From Clostridiales bacterium (GTDB lineage: Bacteria > Bacillota_A > Clostridia > Saccharofermentanales > Saccharofermentanaceae): a stretch of 64,000 bases of DNA. Under the pieces are notes generated by a model. That model ran no database searches, had not been told where the DNA came from, and worked only from the letters and a program-made list of their open reading frames with translations. How positions within the stretch are numbered: the first letter of the stretch is position 1; the number at the start of each line of letters is the position of its first letter. Of this stretch, positions 1 through 7,110 are shown in pieces. The position numbers were made by a program, and so were the translations under genes. Where the stretch lies: NCBI GenBank assembly GCA_024695545.1, contig JAILHZ010000002.1, forward strand, positions 62,001-126,000, read 5' to 3'.

Positions 1-1164
1 AAGAAGTTCTGCGTTTTTACGGGACAGATCGTTTTCACGTTCTTTCAGCTTATCTTTATAAAGTGAATTAATAAGGTCATTATTGATCGATACGATATTG
101 TTGTAGTTATGCATCAGTGCGGAGATCTCATCATTTCCCTCTACAGAACTGATCGGCTGGAACTTATCGATCTGGCTTCCGTTAAAAGCGTCTCCCAACT
201 TTACAATTCGCGTTGCCAGAGACTTCTCGATCAGTTTCATGATAAGGATAGGAAGAATAAGCGTTACGATTACAAGAAACAGGATGATCCATCGATTTGC
301 CATGATAACGGAGTTGATCAGGAGCTCATTGCTGAAAACATATACATCCAGTTTTGTTCCAAATGCGTTATATGCCCTGTGCGACATGATCTTATAGTCT
401 TTTTTCACCGAGTCTATATTGATGGTACGGACAGCAATACCATACTTGGTGAATGCCACGTAATCCTCATTGCAGACAAACATGGTATATTCCGAAGAAC
501 TCTTAAGGAGCTGGTTTCGGATCTCTTCACTGTTCATATCGATACGGATGATCTTCTCATGCGGCGAATCATATGACTGAATATTCTTGATAAACATGAA
601 TTTCTTACGGCTTTCACCAAGTTCGGCCGTATCATCGTAATAAACTAAAAGACATTCATCGAGGCCGGTCGCCCGGAATCGTTTGTACCATTCTTTATTT
701 TCAATTTTGGATAACTGCTTGAAATTCAAGCTTTCAAAAATAGTAGGATTATCCACATAGATCATAAGCTGGTCATTTCTTGTAGTAACCAGATTTACCA
801 GAGACTGAAAAAAGGACTTGTTAACAAAAGAATAGTACTGTTCAAAATAATCGCTGAGATCCTCGTATTCTCCATCCAGAAAATCGTTCAGCTGCCTATT
901 TCCCGCGATCGCGCGAGCAATACGGGTATTATAGACCAGCGTTGTATCAATCGTGGAAATATACTTAGCCGCAACATTATCCAGATCATGAACACGGCTA
1001 TTATATTCCTTAGTATAAATGGAATTGAAAATAAGGACATCTGTTATGACCAGCGGAATAATTACACAAAAGACATACATAATAAGGAACTTATTATGCA
1101 GCTTTATGTTATTGAGAAATTTAATCAACGACTTCCGGATCAAGACTCTTCTACTCTTTCCCAT
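1..1164 (-). CDS. YesM-type sensor histidine kinase, N-terminal part (cut by window edge)
   Basis: Reading the minus strand from ATG 1164 gives 388 open codons running off the left edge. The protein starts with a basic stretch, then a membrane helix (about residues 22-45, NKFLIMYVFCVIIPLV), a roughly 240-residue extracytoplasmic sensor region, a second helix (about 290-315, WIILFLVIVTLILPILI), then a HAMP-like segment and a coiled coil (LKERENDLSRKNAEL). This order is typical of YesM/HPK7 kinases that work with AraC-type regulators on sugar uptake. The histidine and ATPase domains would lie outside the window, so kinase identity is inferred from the front half. It lies downstream of the arabinose operon, past a terminator, so it may sense a related sugar. 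Confidence 0.75.
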   Translation of the reverse strand, partial: MGKSRRVLIRKSLIKFLNNIKLHNKFLIMYVFCVIIPLVITDVLIFNSIYTKEYNSRVHDLDNVAAKYISTIDTTLVYNTRIARAIAGNRQLNDFLDGEYEDLSDYFEQYYSFVNKSFFQSLVNLVTTRNDQLMIYVDNPTIFESLNFKQLSKIENKEWYKRFRATGLDECLLVYYDDTAELGESRKKFMFIKNIQSYDSPHEKIIRIDMNSEEIRNQLLKSSSEYTMFVCNEDYVAFTKYGIAVRTINIDSVKKDYKIMSHRAYNAFGTKLDVYVFSNELLINSVIMANRWIILFLVIVTLILPILIMKLIEKSLATRIVKLGDAFNGSQIDKFQPISSVEGNDEISALMHNYNNIVSINNDLINSLYKDKLKERENDLSRKNAELL

Positions 1165-1175
1165 TTAATACCTAT

Positions 1176-1181
1176 ATTATA
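1176..1181 (-). promoter_or_regulatory. Candidate -10 (TATAAT) very close to the sensor kinase start
   Basis: The minus strand carries TATAAT 11 bases before ATG 1164, with only AGG between as a possible ribosome site. The expected RNA start leaves a leader of about 5 bases. No good -35 is seen: its place is taken by the terminator stem of the preceding operon. Weak call. Confidence 0.35.
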
Positions 1182-1224
1182 ACAGAAAAGAACTGCCCCC
1201 GCACCTTAGTGGAGCGGAGGCAGT
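1182..1224 (-). terminator. Rho-independent terminator of the arabinose operon
   Basis: On the minus strand, an 11-bp stem (ACTGCCTCCGC / GCGGGGGCAGT, one G-U pair) is followed by TTCTTTTCTG. It lies 38 bp after the isomerase stop and before the sensor kinase. Confidence 0.85.
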
Positions 1225-1261
1225 GTTGGTTCTATTCTAAGCAGAGACGTTACTGAATGAA

Positions 1262-2743
1262 TCAGTTGAACGGATTCTCAGTCGGATAGAGAACGCCGGC
1301 CGGCTTGTTGTAGCCGATCCTGCACGGGCAGATGCCGAGGAGTTTAAATGTCTCGAACATCAGCTTGCCGTAGTGACCGAATGCAACTGCACCGTGGTGC
1401 GGGAATCTGCCCTGGATGAGAACGTGACGATAGAATCTAGCCATTTCCGGAATAGCGAAGATAGCGATACCACCGAAGGAACGTGTCTTAACATCGAGGA
1501 TCTCACCTTCAGCGATGTAGGAAACGAGTTCTCCGTCGCTGTTGCACTGCAGACGATAGAATGTGATCGGAGAAGCAGCGATGTCACCCTCAAGAGTACC
1601 ACGTGTGAAATCCGGATCAGAACCAGCCGGCTCAAGGAGTCTGTGCTGGATAAGCTGATACTTGATCGCACGGTCGGAACACATTTTGCAGGAAGGTGTG
1701 TTACCGCAATGGAAGCCCATGAATGTATCTGTGAGCTTGTAGTTCTTGAAGCCAGCTCTATCCTCATCATAGATGTACTGCGGTACAGAGTTGTTGATAT
1801 CAAGAAGAGTAATGGCATCATTGCTGATGCAGATACCGATGTACTCGGAAAGTGCGCCGTAGATATCTACTTCGCAGGATACCGGAATACCACGGGAAGC
1901 CAGACGGCTGTTAACGTAGCAAGGCTCGAAACCGAACTGGGACGGGAATGCCGGCCAGCACTTATCAGCAAATGCAACATACTTTCTGGAACCCTTGTGA
2001 GCTTCTGCCCAGTCAAGAAGAGTGAGCTCGAACTGAGCCATGCGAGCGCTCATCTCAGGATAGTACTTGCCTTCGCCCATTTCCTTAGCCATATCTTCGC
2101 AAACTTCCGGGATACGCGGGTCGTTCTCGTGCTCCTTATAGGAAACGAGAAGGTCGAGCTCGGAGTTCTCTTCGATCTCAACGCCGAGTTCATAGAGGCC
2201 CTTGATCGGAGCGTTGCAAGCGAAGAAGTCCTGCGGACGAGGTCCGAATGTGATGATCTTCAGGTTCTTAACACCGATAACTGCACGTGCGATCGGTACG
2301 AAATCAGCGATCATAGCTGCGATATCTTCAGCTGTGCCGACAGGATATTCAGGAATATATCCGTCAAGATGTCTCATACCGAGGTTGTATGAGCAGTTGA
2401 GCATACCACAGTAAGCGTCACCACGGCCATTGACCATGTCTCCGTCACCTTCTGCTGCAGCCACGAACATGCAAGGACCATCGAAATTCTTCGCAATCAG
2501 TGTCTCAGGTGTTTCAGGACCGAAGTTGCCGAGGAAAACAACCAGTGCATTGCACTCCGCCTTCTTTACATCTTCCACTGCCTTGAGCATATCGAGCTCG
2601 TTCTCAACAGTGACCGGGCACTCATAAAGATCACCCTTATAAGCTGCTTTGATAGCACTTCTTCTCTTCTCGGAGAGTGCGATCGGGAAACAGTCACGGG
2701 AAACAGCAACGATACCTAATTTAATTTCTGGAATGTTGTTCAT
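1262..2743 (-). CDS. L-fucose/L-arabinose isomerase superfamily protein, probably the operon's arabinose isomerase
   Basis: 493 aa, ATG preceded by AAGGAGG. It has the FucI/AraA fold pattern: an N-terminal Rossmann-like half (KLGIVAVSRDCFPIALSE, then ALVVFLGNFGPET) and a C-terminal half with CEVDIYGALSEYI and FHCGNTPSCKMC. The late segment RFPHHGAVAFGHYGKLMFE fits a metal-binding region. It is not classical AraA by motif. The family includes isomerases acting on L-fucose, D-arabinose and L-arabinose. Because the same operon encodes AraD, an FGGY kinase and an arabinofuranosidase and no other isomerase, L-arabinose to L-ribulose is the most likely reaction; this is inferred from context. It is the last gene of the operon, 42 bp after araD. 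Confidence 0.8.
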   Translation of the reverse strand: MNNIPEIKLGIVAVSRDCFPIALSEKRRSAIKAAYKGDLYECPVTVENELDMLKAVEDVKKAECNALVVFLGNFGPETPETLIAKNFDGPCMFVAAAEGDGDMVNGRGDAYCGMLNCSYNLGMRHLDGYIPEYPVGTAEDIAAMIADFVPIARAVIGVKNLKIITFGPRPQDFFACNAPIKGLYELGVEIEENSELDLLVSYKEHENDPRIPEVCEDMAKEMGEGKYYPEMSARMAQFELTLLDWAEAHKGSRKYVAFADKCWPAFPSQFGFEPCYVNSRLASRGIPVSCEVDIYGALSEYIGICISNDAITLLDINNSVPQYIYDEDRAGFKNYKLTDTFMGFHCGNTPSCKMCSDRAIKYQLIQHRLLEPAGSDPDFTRGTLEGDIAASPITFYRLQCNSDGELVSYIAEGEILDVKTRSFGGIAIFAIPEMARFYRHVLIQGRFPHHGAVAFGHYGKLMFETFKLLGICPCRIGYNKPAGVLYPTENPFN

Positions 2744-2785
2744 GTCTTAAATCCTCCTTAATTGGTTATTCCATTATAGCATTGT

Positions 2786-3478
2786 TTATTGACCATAATA
2801 AGCATTTTTTCCATGTTTTCTAAAATAATGTTTGTCCTGAAGTTCAGACGGTGCCGGAAGCACTTCAGAGTTGATAACTTCCGTGCGGTAAGCCATCTTC
2901 GCGACCTCTTCGAGGACGACTGCATTATGCACGGCCTCATGGGCATCTTTGCCCCAGGTAAAGGGTCCGTGGTTCTTACAAAGAACTCCGGGCACAGCTT
3001 CATAGTCGAGATTCTCGGCTTCAAAAGAGTCCGCGATCAGGATGCCCGTATTCGTCTCGTAATCCGCCTCGATCTCATCCTTGTTCAAACATCTGACGCA
3101 GGGAATCGCGCCATAGAAATAATCAGCATGAGTCGTCCCGTAGCAGGGAATGCTTCTGCCACTCTGCGCCCAGGATGTCGCGTACGAAGAGTGCGTGTGG
3201 ACTACGCCTCCGATATTCGGGAATCGTTTATAAAGAATAAGATGCGTCGGCGTATCCGAGGAAGGCTTATATTTTCCTTCAACACGGTTCCCGTCCAGAT
3301 CCATAACGACCATATCGTCTGCCGTCATTGTCTCATATGGAACGCCGCTAGGCTTGATAACGAAAAGTCCGCTATCTCTGTCGATTGCACTGACATTACC
3401 CCAGGTAAAAGTTACAAGACCATACTTTGGAAGAAGCATATTTGCTTCAAATACTTCCTGTTTTAACTGTTCTAACAT
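2786..3478 (-). CDS. araD: L-ribulose-5-phosphate 4-epimerase
   Basis: 230 aa, a normal AraD length. It converts L-ribulose 5-phosphate to D-xylulose 5-phosphate with a divalent metal. Class II aldolase/epimerase motifs are clear: [10 protein letters not shown] near the N terminus, IKPSGVPYE, the paired metal histidines in [16 protein letters not shown], and [10 protein letters not shown] toward the C terminus. The frame stays open to GTG 3508, but ATG 3478 has GAGG 8 bases upstream and matches family length, so that start is used. It sits between the kinase and isomerase genes (gaps 43 and 42 bp). Other sugar-phosphate epimerases or aldolases of the fold are possible but less likely here. 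Confidence 0.93.
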   Translation of the reverse strand: MLEQLKQEVFEANMLLPKYGLVTFTWGNVSAIDRDSGLFVIKPSGVPYETMTADDMVVMDLDGNRVEGKYKPSSDTPTHLILYKRFPNIGGVVHTHSSYATSWAQSGRSIPCYGTTHADYFYGAIPCVRCLNKDEIEADYETNTGILIADSFEAENLDYEAVPGVLCKNHGPFTWGKDAHEAVHNAVVLEEVAKMAYRTEVINSEVLPAPSELQDKHYFRKHGKNAYYGQ

Positions 3479-3521
3479 TTTTTCTGCCTCGTATTTCTTG
3501 AAAAGCACCCGCTTTTCTTCA

Positions 3522-5114
3522 TTAACCTAAAAGATCAACAGCTGCCTTCTCCACCTTCAATGCATCAACATACTTCTTCATGAAAGCGTTGAATCCGTCC
3601 ATATCCGCCTGATCCGCCAGGAGTTCAGAACCGGTAGATCCAGCGAAGATAACATCTTCAAGATAGGAAGCCAGAGTCTGCTGCTCTTTCTTTTCGACCA
3701 TATACAGCGCAAGAAGTGCGATACCCCACGCGCCGCCTTCACCTGCCGTTTCCATGACGCAAACAGGAGATCCGATTGCTGCAGAAGCTACTGTCTGTCC
3801 GGCTTTCGGAGTCTTAAAGAATCCGCCGTGACCGTACATCTTCTTTACTGTGACTTTCTCTTCCACAGTCAGGATATCAAGACCGACCTTAAGTGCAGCA
3901 AGTGCGGAATACAGGTGCATGCGCATAAAGTTCGGAAGTGTGAAAGAATCCTCTGCGGATCTTACAAACAGCGGGCTGCCTTTTGAAAAACCAGTGACAG
4001 GTTCACCGGAGAAATAGTTATAGGAGATAAGACCGCCACAATCTTTATCACCGGAAAGAGCTACACCATAGAGTTTCTCAAAGAGTTCACCGCGGTCAAA
4101 TTCCTTACCCATCAGCTTACCGAACTCATCAAAGAGCTTGACCCATGCATTGATCTCGGAAGTGCAGTTATTGCAGTGTACCATTGCGACCGGATCACCG
4201 GTAGGCGTAGTCACCATATCGATCTCTTTATGGAGATTCTTCATGTTCTCTTTAAGAACGATCATGGCAAATACAGAAGTACCTGCAGAAATATTACCGG
4301 TTTCTACCAGAACGGAATTCGTCGCTACCATTCCCGTACCGGCATCACCTTCCGGCGGACACATCAGAATACCGGAAGAAAGATCACCGTCAACATCAAG
4401 AAGCTTCGCACCTTCATCAGTCAGATTACCGGCATTCTCGCCTGCACTCAGGACTTTCGGAAGGATCTCACGGATGTTCCACGGAAAGTTCTTTTCTTTA
4501 ATCATGGCATCAAATGTATTAAGCATGGCTTCATCATATGTGCCGGTCTTCGAATCGATCGGGAACATACCGGAAGCATCACCGACACCAAGGACTTTGC
4601 AGCCGGAAAGTTTGAAATGCACAAAGCCTGCAAGTGTCGTAAAATGACGGATCGACGGAACATGGGCTTCCCCGTTCAGGATAGCCTGATAAAGATGCGA
4701 GATGCTCCATCTCTGTGGAATGTTGAAATTAAGGGCTTCTGTCAACTTATCCGCAGCTTCTTCCGTGATCGTATTTCTCCAAGTACGGAATGGCACAAGA
4801 AGATTGTCGTTCTCATCAAACGGCAGATAACCGTGCATCATTGCGGAGAAACCGATGGCGCCGAGGCTCTTGATCGTGACGCCATATTGCTCTTTTACAT
4901 TCTTCTTTAAATCAGCGTAACAGTCGGCAAGTCCGTCCCATATCGCCTTTTCGGAATACGTCCAGATACCGTCCAGAAGTTCATTCTCCCATTCATGACT
5001 TCCGGAAGCGATCGGATTTCCTTTTTCATCTACGAGAACAGCCTTGATACGCGTTGATCCGAACTCAATACCAAGTACGCTCTTCCCTTCTTCGATCAGA
5101 TTTTTAGCTTCCAT
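3522..5114 (-). CDS. FGGY-family carbohydrate kinase, probable L-ribulokinase
   Basis: 530 aa from ATG 5114 (GAGGTG 8 bases upstream; the frame continues upstream to 5207 without a better start). The N-terminal phosphate loop is seen in [20 protein letters not shown], followed by [12 protein letters not shown]. The second ATPase half carries [12 protein letters not shown] and the glycine-rich [21 protein letters not shown] kinases phosphorylate pentuloses or related sugars. With AraD and an arabinose-type isomerase in the operon, ATP-dependent phosphorylation of L-ribulose is the natural role. Sequence alone cannot exclude a xylulokinase activity. It starts 10 bp after the small DUF6171 gene. 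Confidence 0.87.
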   Translation of the reverse strand: MEAKNLIEEGKSVLGIEFGSTRIKAVLVDEKGNPIASGSHEWENELLDGIWTYSEKAIWDGLADCYADLKKNVKEQYGVTIKSLGAIGFSAMMHGYLPFDENDNLLVPFRTWRNTITEEAADKLTEALNFNIPQRWSISHLYQAILNGEAHVPSIRHFTTLAGFVHFKLSGCKVLGVGDASGMFPIDSKTGTYDEAMLNTFDAMIKEKNFPWNIREILPKVLSAGENAGNLTDEGAKLLDVDGDLSSGILMCPPEGDAGTGMVATNSVLVETGNISAGTSVFAMIVLKENMKNLHKEIDMVTTPTGDPVAMVHCNNCTSEINAWVKLFDEFGKLMGKEFDRGELFEKLYGVALSGDKDCGGLISYNYFSGEPVTGFSKGSPLFVRSAEDSFTLPNFMRMHLYSALAALKVGLDILTVEEKVTVKKMYGHGGFFKTPKAGQTVASAAIGSPVCVMETAGEGGAWGIALLALYMVEKKEQQTLASYLEDVIFAGSTGSELLADQADMDGFNAFMKKYVDALKVEKAAVDLLG

Positions 5115-5124
5115 CTTTTTCACC

Positions 5125-5376
5125 TCACCACTTTTTTCCCGGGCATCTGCCCTTCTTAATAGCGGCACGGATCTCCACGTAACAACCACACTGAAGACAC
5201 GTTCCACTTAATAAGTTATCACACAAACGGCAAATAGATAACCGATCATCGTAAACTTTTTCATCCGCGCGGTCCGACTCGAGAATAGCATCGATCCCCT
5301 CCTTAACCATCTTCTTCGCCGAATCGTCATCCATATCGGCCAGAAGGCAGCGGCGGCAGGGTTTCGGAGCACTCAT
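5125..5376 (-). CDS. Small cysteine-rich DUF6171-like protein
   Basis: 83 aa. Two cysteine clusters are visible: [10 protein letters not shown] near the N terminus, and [20 protein letters not shown] in the second half, with a final cysteine in KKGRCPG. The pattern suggests a zinc ribbon or a structural metal site. I recognise it as resembling DUF6171, a family of unknown function. Its start overlaps the arabinofuranosidase stop by 4 bp (ATGA), so the two are translationally coupled, and it is followed after 10 bp by the kinase. The tight packing argues that it is a real gene, but nothing shows a role in sugar metabolism. Confidence 0.75.
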   Translation of the reverse strand: MSAPKPCRRCLLADMDDDSAKKMVKEGIDAILESDRADEKVYDDRLSICRLCDNLLSGTCLQCGCYVEIRAAIKKGRCPGKKW

Positions 5377-6887
5377 GAGAGTTCGACCTCAATATGCAGG
5401 ACACTGTTTTTCGGGATCGAGAATGAGATCTTGTCTCCTTCTGTTTTCAATCCTTCAAAAGCACTTACTTTTACAGTTTCGGGCGCGTCGAATGTATTCT
5501 TATCATCCATTTTACCTGTGAGGATCTCCGCCTTAGCTGACTTGATCTGATTTCCGAGAAGATCTGTAGAGATATCGTAGGATTCCTCCACAGAAAGGTT
5601 TGCAAGAGTAATGTGGTACTTGCCGTCTTTCCCCCTAGAGCAGGACTCATGAAGATTCGGAACCTGATACTCTTCCTCAAGACCGATCGTCTTAGTGTCA
5701 ACGAAGCTCTTGATCAGGGTTCCGTCCTGATGATGCTTATACATCGAGAAAACATAGTAGGTCGGAGTCTTGATCATCTGATCGCCTTCCGTTAGGATCA
5801 CAGCCTGAAGAACATTTACGAGCTGGGCAATATTCGCCATCTTAACACGGTCGCAGTGTTTATTGAAAATATTCAGGTTGATGGCAGCTACCAGCGCATC
5901 ACGCATCGTATTCTGCTGATACAGGAATCCCGGATTCGTGCCCTCTTCGACATCATACCAGGTGCCCCACTCATCAACGATAAGGGCAATGTTATGATCC
6001 GGGTCATATCGGTCGATAATCGCGGAATGCTTGGTAACAAGTTCTTCCATGAATAGAGTCTTGCTGAGCGTCATGTACCATTCTTTCTCATTAAATCCGG
6101 TCGCAGCACCCTTCTTTGCCCAATCATACGGGAGCGTATAATAATGCAGCGAAATGCCATCCATAAATCCGTGTGCGTTATTCCAGGAACCGGAAAGCTT
6201 GTGGCACTGGTTAAGAACAGTTTCTGTCCACTCATAGTCCTGCGCATTCGGACCGCAGGCGATCTTATTGATCTTTTTATTCGGATCATACTGCTTAACA
6301 TATGACTGGTATTGACGGAAAAGATTCGCATAAAACTCAGGAACCATATTGCCGCCGCATCCCCAGTTTTCGTTGCCGATGCCGAAGAAATCAACAGTCC
6401 ACGGACCTTCATGACCGTTTTCTTTACGGAGTTCTGCCATCGGAGACACACCATCAAAAGTCATATACTCGACCCATTCACTCATCTCCTGAACAGTACC
6501 GGAACCTACATTACCATTGATATAAGTCTTGCAGCCAAGCTGACGGCAGAGTTCCATATATTCATGTGTACCGAAGCTGTTGTCTTCTACAACTCCGCCC
6601 CAGTTCGTGTTGATCATCTTTTTTCTCTTCGACTTATCGCCGATACCATCTTTCCAGTGATATTCATCTGCGAAGCATCCGCCCGGCCAGCGGAGAACCG
6701 GAATACTGATGTCCTTGAGCGCAGAAACTACATCGTTTCTCATGCCGTTCGTGTTCGGAATATCAGAGTTTTCGCCTACAAAAACACCCCCGTAGATGCA
6801 GCGGCCGAGGTGTTCAGAAAAGTGTCCCTGTAATTCGGGATTAATGTGTCCAAGTTCTTTTTGCGGGTCAATAATCAGTTTAAACAT
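5373..6887 (-). CDS. GH51 alpha-L-arabinofuranosidase, intracellular
   Basis: 504 aa, a usual length for GH51. It releases L-arabinofuranose from arabinan or arabinoxylan oligosaccharides. The start is ATG 6887 with AGGAG 6 bases upstream; the 17 extra codons in frame upstream have no such site. The acid/base is Glu173 in [10 protein letters not shown], and the nucleophile is Glu306 in [10 protein letters not shown]. The family N terminus is intact ([21 protein letters not shown], with [13 protein letters not shown] following). No signal peptide is present, so it acts on imported oligosaccharides. First gene of the minus-strand operon, divergent from the esterase-GH43 gene across a 223-bp intergenic region. 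Confidence 0.95.
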   Translation of the reverse strand: MFKLIIDPQKELGHINPELQGHFSEHLGRCIYGGVFVGENSDIPNTNGMRNDVVSALKDISIPVLRWPGGCFADEYHWKDGIGDKSKRKKMINTNWGGVVEDNSFGTHEYMELCRQLGCKTYINGNVGSGTVQEMSEWVEYMTFDGVSPMAELRKENGHEGPWTVDFFGIGNENWGCGGNMVPEFYANLFRQYQSYVKQYDPNKKINKIACGPNAQDYEWTETVLNQCHKLSGSWNNAHGFMDGISLHYYTLPYDWAKKGAATGFNEKEWYMTLSKTLFMEELVTKHSAIIDRYDPDHNIALIVDEWGTWYDVEEGTNPGFLYQQNTMRDALVAAINLNIFNKHCDRVKMANIAQLVNVLQAVILTEGDQMIKTPTYYVFSMYKHHQDGTLIKSFVDTKTIGLEEEYQVPNLHESCSRGKDGKYHITLANLSVEESYDISTDLLGNQIKSAKAEILTGKMDDKNTFDAPETVKVSAFEGLKTEGDKISFSIPKNSVLHIEVELS

Positions 6888-6937
6888 AGATGCTCCTACT
6901 CTTCTCGCACAGTGCAGCGATCTGCTCATATAGTACA

Positions 6938-7007
6938 ATAATCGAATTTACATAAGATTACGTTACAAGAGGCATGACAAAAAATCAACATCCGTTCTTT
7001 CGATTAT
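6938..7007. promoter_or_regulatory. Arabinose divergent promoter region with a spaced inverted repeat
   Basis: The 223 bp between 6888 and 7110 must hold both promoters. A perfect 9-bp inverted repeat lies in it: ATAATCGAA at 6938-6946 and TTCGATTAT at 6999-7007. Their centres are 61 bp apart, about six helical turns, which would suit a looping regulator. AT-rich -10-like words occur on both sides (TACTAT on minus near 6930, TATATT on plus near 7073), but no convincing -35 is seen. The operator role is inference. Confidence 0.4.
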
Positions 7008-7110
7008 GAAATTTTAGGGGGGCAGACCTAGACTTTATCCCGTTGATGTTAAATATGTAGTTTCTTATCATTATATTATCAAATGAATTTGTAGTGTCCG
7101 GGAGGATAAA

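Noticed and set aside
1373..2392. Long open frame on plus inside the isomerase gene
   Set aside because: Antisense shadow of a clear gene; cysteine/arginine-rich nonsense, no ribosome site.
6980..7052. Second inverted repeat (AACATC / GATGTT) in the arabinose intergenic region
   Set aside because: Only 6 bp and off-register; expected by chance in AT-rich DNA.
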